36,173 nt of DNA from Bacteroidales bacterium (GTDB lineage Bacteria; Bacteroidota; Bacteroidia; Bacteroidales; UBA932): assembly GCA_017519865.1 (NCBI GenBank), contig JAFWRQ010000011.1, positions 1 to 36,173 on the forward strand. The letters run 5' to 3'. Position 1 is the first letter of the stretch, and the number at the start of each line of letters is the position of its first letter. The notes beneath the pieces are model-generated. The model saw only the letters and a list, made by a program, of their open reading frames with translations. It ran no database searches and had not been told where the DNA came from. The translations under genes were made by a program, and so were the position numbers. Below, in pieces: positions 31,122-36,173 of this stretch.

Positions 31122-32459
31122 ATGAAGAAGTTTTTCGAGACTATCAAGAATATCTTCAAGATTGAAGAGCTGCGCAAGAGACTGGCCTATACCCTCGCGC
31201 TGATCCTGGTGTACCGCTTCGGCTGCCAGGTTGTGCTCCCGGGTATCGACGCCACTCTCCTCGCCTCCTTCCAGAGCAGCACCCAGGAAGGCCTCGTCGG
31301 CCTCCTGAACATGTTCTCCGGCGGCGCGTTCGGCAACGCTTCGATCTTCGCACTGGGCGTGATGCCGTACATCTCGGCATCCATTATAGTCCAGCTGCTC
31401 GGCGTCTTCGTCCCCTACTTCCGCAAACTCCAGATGGAGGGCGAAAGCGGACGTAAGAAGATGAACCAGCTGACCAGATATCTGACCATCCTGGTTCTCT
31501 GCATCCAGGGTCCCGCCTACATGGCTGCCCTGCACAACCAGATCCCCGGCCAGGCTTTCACCGCGGTGAACCAGCTCGGTTGGAGCAACTTCGTGTTCAA
31601 CCTCGTTTCGACCATCATCCTGATGGCGGGTTCCATGTTCGTCATGTGGCTCGGTGAGCGCATCACCGACCGCGGTATCGGCAACGGTATCTCCCTCATC
31701 ATCATGATCGGTATCGTGGCCCGCTTCCCTCACGCCATCGTGGCTGAGGCCGGTGAGAAGTGGACGACCACCAATGGCGGTCCGCTCCTCTTCATCGTCG
31801 AACTTCTCCTTTGGTTCTTCATCGTTGTCGCAGCTATTGCGCTCGTGCAGGCCGTCAGGAGGGTTCCCGTCCAGTATGCCAAGCGTGTCATCGGTAACCG
31901 CCAGTACGGTGGTGTCCGCCAGTACATCCCCTTGAAGATCAATGCCGCCGGCGTTATGCCTATCATCTTCGCCCAGGCCCTCATGCTCTTCCCGCTCCTC
32001 TTCGCGCGCTGGGATGCCACCCGTGGACTCGCCGCCACCCTCGGTAACTACACCGGATTCTGGTACAATCTGATCTTCTTCATCTTCGTCGTCATCTTCA
32101 CGTACTTCTATACTGCAGTCACCGTGAACCCTACCATGATGGCGGAGGACATGAAGAGGAACGGAGGCTTCATCCCCGGAGTCAAGCCCGGCAAGAAGAC
32201 CGTCGAGTACCTCGACTCTGTGATGTCGAAGGTCACTCTCCCGGGTTCCATTTTCCTCGGCATCATCGCCATCTTCCCGGCCATCGCCAGGAAACTCGGC
32301 GTGACGGACGCTTTCGCGGGCTTCTTCGGCGGCACTTCGCTGCTGATCCTCGTGGGTGTCGTCCTGGATACCCTCCAGCAGATTGAAAGCTATTTGCTGA
32401 TGCGTCATTACGACGGTCTCATGAAGACCGGCCGTCTGACCGGACGCTCTGGAATGTAA
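31122..32459 (+). CDS. secY: preprotein translocase subunit SecY
   Basis: A 445-residue inner-membrane protein with ten helices forming the Sec channel. Family blocks are LALILVYRFGCQVVLPGID at the first helix, MFSGGAFGNASIFALGVMPY at the plug region, GERITDRGIGNGISLIIM, and RYPVQYAKRV-type sequence (RRVPVQYAKRVIGNRQYGG) in the fourth cytoplasmic part. SecE and SecG partners are not in the window. GGAG directly abuts the start codon, so initiation may depend on coupling with rplO. Confidence 0.97.
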   Translation: MKKFFETIKNIFKIEELRKRLAYTLALILVYRFGCQVVLPGIDATLLASFQSSTQEGLVGLLNMFSGGAFGNASIFALGVMPYISASIIVQLLGVFVPYFRKLQMEGESGRKKMNQLTRYLTILVLCIQGPAYMAALHNQIPGQAFTAVNQLGWSNFVFNLVSTIILMAGSMFVMWLGERITDRGIGNGISLIIMIGIVARFPHAIVAEAGEKWTTTNGGPLLFIVELLLWFFIVVAAIALVQAVRRVPVQYAKRVIGNRQYGGVRQYIPLKINAAGVMPIIFAQALMLFPLLFARWDATRGLAATLGNYTGFWYNLIFFIFVVIFTYFYTAVTVNPTMMAEDMKRNGGFIPGVKPGKKTVEYLDSVMSKVTLPGSIFLGIIAIFPAIARKLGVTDAFAGFFGGTSLLILVGVVLDTLQQIESYLLMRHYDGLMKTGRLTGRSGM

Positions 32460-32482
32460 CTTTGAAATAGAATAATAGGAAG

Positions 32483-33262
32483 ATGGTCAAGCCGAAAACA
32501 GAGGAAGAGATCGAGCTCTTGCGCGAGAATGCCCTTATCGTCTCGAAGACGCTGGCAGAAGTCGGTAAAAGGGTCGCTCCTGGTGTGACAACTCTCGAGT
32601 TGAATAGAGTGGCCGACGAGTTCATCCGCGACAATGGCGCGATTCCGAGCTTCCTTGGATATGACGGCTTCCCCGCAGCTCTCTGCATGTCCGTAAACGA
32701 CGTGGTGGTCCATGGGTTCCCCTCGGACTATGTCCTCAAGGAGGGCGACATCGTGTCGGTGGACTGCGGGACACTGTACAAGGGCTATAACGGTGATTCG
32801 GCATACACCTTCCCCGTCGGGGAGGTGGATGCCGAGACCCGGAAGCTCCTTGACGTGACCAAGGCTTCGCTCTACAAGGGCATAGAAGCCGCTGTGGCAG
32901 GCAACAGGACCGGCGATATCGGATACGCGGTGCAAACGTATGTGGAATCATTCGGGTTCTCCGTGGTACGCGAATTGGAAGGCCACGGACTCGGAAGGGA
33001 GATGCACGAAGAGCCCGGCGTCCCGAACTACGGGCGCAGGGGAAAGGGCACCCACCTTGTCGAGGGAATGGTTATCTGTATCGAGCCGATGATCAATGCC
33101 GGTGGCAGGGGCGTGTATTTAGCTAGGAATGGTTGGGCAGTACACACCTCCGATCACCGCAAGTCGGCTCACTACGAGCTTACGGTTGTTGTCCGTAAAG
33201 GCCGGGCCGAGCAGCTGTCGACCTATGATTTTATCGAGAAAGATGGAACGATCAATTTTTAA
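32483..33262 (+). CDS. map: type I methionine aminopeptidase
   Basis: A 259-residue cytoplasmic metalloenzyme that removes the initiator methionine. Metal ligands are visible: D94 and D105 (VSVDCGTLYKGYNGDSAY), His in LEGHGLGREMHEEPG, Glu in VICIEPM, and the last Glu in SAHYELTVVV. It lies between secY and infA, as in many bacteria. Confidence 0.96.
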   Translation: MVKPKTEEEIELLRENALIVSKTLAEVGKRVAPGVTTLELNRVADEFIRDNGAIPSFLGYDGFPAALCMSVNDVVVHGFPSDYVLKEGDIVSVDCGTLYKGYNGDSAYTFPVGEVDAETRKLLDVTKASLYKGIEAAVAGNRTGDIGYAVQTYVESFGFSVVRELEGHGLGREMHEEPGVPNYGRRGKGTHLVEGMVICIEPMINAGGRGVYLARNGWAVHTSDHRKSAHYELTVVVRKGRAEQLSTYDFIEKDGTINF

Positions 33263-33274
33263 AGTGTTGTTTTA

Positions 33275-33493
33275 ATGTCGAAACAAGTAGCAATAGAACA
33301 AGATGGAAAAGTCATCGAGACTCTTCCGAACGCCATGTTCAAGGTGGAGTTGGAGAATGGACACGTCCTTCTCTGCAACATTTCCGGCAAGATGCGCATG
33401 AACTTTATCCATATTCTTCTGGGCGACCGGGTTAGAGTTGAAATTTCACCTTATGATTTGACCAAGGGCAGAATATCTTTCAGATACAAATAA
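33275..33493 (+). CDS. infA: translation initiation factor IF-1
   Basis: A 72-residue OB-fold protein that occupies the A site during initiation. Sequence blocks are [40 protein letters not shown] and [14 protein letters not shown]. Length and order are standard. It is separated from rpmJ by 13 nt. Confidence 0.97.
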   Translation: MSKQVAIEQDGKVIETLPNAMFKVELENGHVLLCNISGKMRMNFIHILLGDRVRVEISPYDLTKGRISFRYK

Positions 33494-33506
33494 AAAATTA
33501 CACGAT

Positions 33507-33623
33507 ATGAAAGTCAAAACATCCATCAAAAAGCGTAGCGAGGATTGCAAAATCGTCCGGCGTAAGGGCCGTCTCTATGTGATCTGCAAGAAGAACCCCA
33601 AGTTCAAGATGCGCCAAGGATAA
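33507..33623 (+). CDS. rpmJ: 50S ribosomal protein L36, degenerate zinc site
   Basis: A 38-residue protein read from ATG 33507 to TAA 33623, easily missed because of its size. It starts [15 protein letters not shown] and ends FKMRQG. Of the four usual zinc ligands only C14 and C27 remain; the first Cys is Ser11 and the His is Phe33. This is therefore the zinc-independent form, as commonly seen in Bacteroidota. It sits between infA and rpsM in canonical order. Confidence 0.94.
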   Translation: MKVKTSIKKRSEDCKIVRRKGRLYVICKKNPKFKMRQG

Positions 33624-33655
33624 TAGTTGTATAACAAGTTAACGTAGAATAAATT

Positions 33656-34033
33656 ATGGCAAGAATAGCCGGTGTTGATTTACCCAACAACAAAAGAGGA
33701 GAGATAGGCCTTACCTATATCTTCGGAATCGGCCGCAGCTCCGCGAAGAAGATCCTTGACAAATGCGGCATCGATTATGGCATCAAGGTGGGCGACTGGA
33801 ACGACGAGCAGATCGCAGCCATCCGTAACGAGGTCGGCGAGAACTACAAGATCGAAGGTGAGCTCCGCTCCTCCGTCCAGATGGACATCAAGCGTCTCAT
33901 GGATATCGGTTGCTACAGAGGCATCCGTCACCGCAACGGCCTCCCCGTCCGCGGACAGAGCACCAAGAACAACGCCCGTACCAGGAAGGGCCGCAAGAAG
34001 ACCGTTGCCAACAAGAAGAAGGCGACCAAGTAA
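33656..34033 (+). CDS. rpsM: 30S ribosomal protein S13
   Basis: A 125-residue protein of the head that contacts P-site tRNA and forms a bridge to the 50S subunit. Family blocks are [34 protein letters not shown], and [20 protein letters not shown], with a basic tail. Confidence 0.97.
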   Translation: MARIAGVDLPNNKRGEIGLTYIFGIGRSSAKKILDKCGIDYGIKVGDWNDEQIAAIRNEVGENYKIEGELRSSVQMDIKRLMDIGCYRGIRHRNGLPVRGQSTKNNARTRKGRKKTVANKKKATK

Positions 34034-34046
34034 AAACAGATGAATT

Positions 34047-34433
34047 ATGGCAAAGAAAACTCAAACATCAAAGAGAGTTGTCAAGGTTGAAGCTTATGGC
34101 GAGGCCCATATTTCATCGACCTTCAACAACGTTATCGTTTCCCTTACCAATGCCCAGGGCCAGGTCATCAGCTGGTCTTCGGCCGGAAAGTGCGGCTTCA
34201 GGGGCTCCAAGAAGAACACTCCCTATGCTGCCCAGATGGCAGCTGAGGACGCTTCCAAGACCGCCTATGACGCAGGTCTCCGCAAGGTCAAGGCTTATGT
34301 AAAGGGCCCTGGTGCCGGTCGTGAGTCCGCCATCAGAACCATCAACAACGCAGGCATCATCGTGACCGAGATCATCGACGTCACCCCCATGCCTCACAAC
34401 GGTTGCAGACCTAAAGGCCGCCGCAAGGTTTAA
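34047..34433 (+). CDS. rpsK: 30S ribosomal protein S11
   Basis: A 128-residue protein of the platform. Blocks are [53 protein letters not shown] and the terminal [15 protein letters not shown]. It is placed 13 nt after rpsM and 27 nt before rpsD. Confidence 0.97.
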   Translation: MAKKTQTSKRVVKVEAYGEAHISSTFNNVIVSLTNAQGQVISWSSAGKCGFRGSKKNTPYAAQMAAEDASKTAYDAGLRKVKAYVKGPGAGRESAIRTINNAGIIVTEIIDVTPMPHNGCRPKGRRKV

Positions 34434-34460
34434 TCGTCCAACTATTAAAATCAGATTACC

Positions 34461-35063
34461 ATGGCAAGATATACTGGTCCTACCACCAAGATCGCCCGCA
34501 AGTTCGGCGAGCCTATTTTCGGTTCTGACAAGGATTTCGAGAAGAGGAATTATCCTCCGGGACAGCACGGTCTCGCATCCAAGCGCAAGAAATCCAAGGA
34601 GTACGGCACCCAGCTCAAGGAGAAGCAGAAGGTCAAGTACATGTACGGTGTTCTCGAGCGTCAGTTCCACAACACCTACAACAAGGCCTCCCGCATGGCC
34701 GGACAGAAGGGTGAGAACCTCATCGTCCTGCTCGAGTCCCGTCTGGACAATGTCGTCTACCGTCTCGGCATAGCCCCCACCAGGGCCGCTGCACGTCAGC
34801 TCGTATCGCATCATCACATCACCCTCAACGGCAATGTCTGCAACATCCCGTCCGCCCTCGTGAAGGCCGGCGACGTCGTCGCAGTCAGGGAGCGCTCCAA
34901 GAGCCTTGAGGTCATCCAGAACAGCGTCGCATCCGCGTCCAAGTACTCCTGGCTCGAGTTCGATCCCCAGACCCTTACTGGCAAGTTCCTCAACGCTCCT
35001 GTCAGGGCAGAGGTCCCGGAGAACATCAACGAGCAGCTTATTGTCGACCTCTACTCCAAGTAA
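34461..35063 (+). CDS. rpsD: 30S ribosomal protein S4, zinc-independent form
   Basis: A 200-residue protein that nucleates small-subunit assembly. The N-terminal [20 protein letters not shown] lacks the Cys-type zinc site of other S4 forms. The S4 RNA-binding domain is at about 90-155 ([20 protein letters not shown], then [11 protein letters not shown]). It precedes rpoA by 19 nt. Confidence 0.97.
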   Translation: MARYTGPTTKIARKFGEPIFGSDKDFEKRNYPPGQHGLASKRKKSKEYGTQLKEKQKVKYMYGVLERQFHNTYNKASRMAGQKGENLIVLLESRLDNVVYRLGIAPTRAAARQLVSHHHITLNGNVCNIPSALVKAGDVVAVRERSKSLEVIQNSVASASKYSWLEFDPQTLTGKFLNAPVRAEVPENINEQLIVDLYSK

Positions 35064-35082
35064 CATTTAACACCCGAACAAT

Positions 35083-36090
35083 ATGGCAATCTTAGCATTT
35101 CAAAAACCAGACAAGGTGATCATGCTCGAAGGTACTGACACCGTCGGTCGTTTCGAATTCAGGCCCCTTGAGCCCGGATACGGACAGACCATCGGCAATG
35201 CCCTCCGCCGCATCCTCCTGGCTTCTCTTGAAGGCTTTGCTATCAGTCAGATCAAGATCTCCGGCGTGGACCACGAGTTCGCCACCATCCCCGGCGTCAT
35301 CGAGGGCATGCAGGACATCATCCTCAACCTCAAGCAGGTTCGTTTCAAGAGGATGGTCGAGAGTGTTGATTCCGAGGTAGCAAACATCGTTATCAGCGGT
35401 AAGCAGGAGTTTACCGCCGAGGATATTTCTAAAGGATTGTCTTCCTTCAAGGTGTTGAATCCGGAACAGCACATCTGTTCGCTCGAACCTTCCGTCAAGT
35501 TTGAGATTACCATCACCATCACCAAGGGCCGCGGCTTCGTCCCGGCCGAGGAGAGCCGCGATGAGAACACCCCGATCGGCACGATCGCGGTGGACGCCAT
35601 CTACACTCCCATCAAGAAGGTGAACTGGACCGTCGAGAACTGGCGCGTCGAGCAGAAGACCGACTACGAGAAACTCAACCTCGAGATCGTCACCGACGGC
35701 TCTATCTCTCCGAATGCGGCCCTCCAGGATGCTGCCGGCATACTTATCTACCATTTCAAGCTCTTCACCGACGAGCGTACCGTGACCATCGGTCCGGCTA
35801 CCGAGTCCGAGTCCAAGGAGCTCGACGAGGAGTCGCTGCGCATGCGCCATCTCCTCCTCACCAAGCTCTCCGACATGGGCCTCTCCGTGAGGGCGTTCAA
35901 CTGTCTGAAAGCCGCCGAGATCGACACTTTCGCCGACCTCGTCTCCTACTCCAGGGCCGAGCTGATGAAGTTCCGCAACTTCGGTAGGAAGTCCCTCAAC
36001 GAGATCGATATCCTCGTGGAGAAGATGAAGCTTTCATTCGGAATGGATGTTACCAAATATAATATTGAACCCAAGAAAAAGACCGTATAA
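35083..36090 (+). CDS. rpoA: DNA-directed RNA polymerase subunit alpha
   Basis: A 335-residue subunit that dimerises to start polymerase assembly. The N-terminal domain has [17 protein letters not shown] and [11 protein letters not shown]. The C-terminal domain (about 255-320) has the DNA- and activator-binding helix-hairpin-helix region [20 protein letters not shown] and [11 protein letters not shown]. It is followed by rplQ after 2 nt. Confidence 0.97.
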   Translation: MAILAFQKPDKVIMLEGTDTVGRFEFRPLEPGYGQTIGNALRRILLASLEGFAISQIKISGVDHEFATIPGVIEGMQDIILNLKQVRFKRMVESVDSEVANIVISGKQEFTAEDISKGLSSFKVLNPEQHICSLEPSVKFEITITITKGRGFVPAEESRDENTPIGTIAVDAIYTPIKKVNWTVENWRVEQKTDYEKLNLEIVTDGSISPNAALQDAAGILIYHFKLFTDERTVTIGPATESESKELDEESLRMRHLLLTKLSDMGLSVRAFNCLKAAEIDTFADLVSYSRAELMKFRNFGRKSLNEIDILVEKMKLSFGMDVTKYNIEPKKKTV

Positions 36091-36092
36091 AA

Positions 36093-36173
36093 ATGAGGCA
36101 CAATAAAGCAATCAATCACCTTGGTCGCAAGAGCGGTCACCGCAAGGCCCTCCTCGCCAATATGGCTTCTTCC
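36093..36173 (+). CDS. rplQ: 50S ribosomal protein L17 (partial, N-terminus)
   Basis: The first 27 residues are present and the gene runs off the right edge. MRHNKAINHLGRKSGHRKAL matches the start of L17, and the position after rpoA is canonical. ATG 36093 is 2 nt after the rpoA stop. Confidence 0.95.
   Translation, partial: MRHNKAINHLGRKSGHRKALLANMASS

Noticed and set aside
31041-32408. Minus-strand frame of 455 codons opposite secY
   Set aside because: secY on the plus strand is unmistakable. The antisense translation is an acidic, low-information shadow.

Overview
The window looks like a chromosomal segment of a GC-rich member of the Bacteroidota, most likely order Bacteroidales. The evidence is the ribosomal and housekeeping protein sequences, the Bacteroidota-type -7 promoter boxes (TAnnTTTG) upstream of many genes, the near absence of Shine-Dalgarno sequences, and several families largely confined to this phylum (DUF4270, DUF4294, DUF3098, DUF5106-type thioredoxin lipoproteins). 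I cannot fix the family or genus. No tRNA, rRNA, phage, insertion sequence or CRISPR array was seen.

Layout. 1-845: the end of a membrane-anchored protein and a small secreted protein with TonB-plug-like segments. 849-2455 (minus): a YeiH-type transporter with a translationally coupled 92-residue membrane protein. 2542-4582: a CpXC zinc-binding protein and a secreted histidine acid phosphatase. 4590-7697 (minus): a large exported protein joining an HEXXH metallopeptidase-like domain, a TolB-like propeller and a probable beta-barrel. 7759-10462: a Na/Pi cotransporter overlapping a thioredoxin-fold lipoprotein. 10524-12837: galM-thyA-folA, tightly packed. 12877-15618: two tandem sodium:neurotransmitter-symporter-family transporters. 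15666-19041: a TlpA-like lipoprotein, uvrC and a PnuC-like transporter, each overlapping the next by 1 or 4 nt. 19168-19413: acyl carrier protein with its own promoter and terminator. 19494-22040 (minus): a starch-synthase-like half protein and a DUF4270 lipoprotein with a Gly/Tyr-rich tract. 22138-24832: ftsX, DUF3098, uppP and lpxH, an envelope and division group. 24772-25458 (minus): DUF4294, whose 3' end overlaps lpxH.

25473-26003 has no convincing gene. It holds an 84-bp tandem repeat made of alternating inverted arms separated by a conserved 17-nt box, then an AT-rich promoter. From 26004 to the right edge runs an S10-tail/spc/alpha ribosomal operon (rplP to rplQ, including secY, map, infA, rpmJ and rpoA) in canonical order. 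The usual upstream half of the S10 cluster (rpsJ to rpsC) is not in front of rplP. The operon appears split at the rpsC/rplP boundary, or the assembly is joined there.

The strongest candidates for something undescribed are the hairpin-box repeat at 25512-25757 and its position at the broken end of the ribosomal operon. Smaller points are terminators embedded in opposing coding sequences, near-leaderless promoter arrangements, and a few canonical Shine-Dalgarno sites confined to the spc genes.
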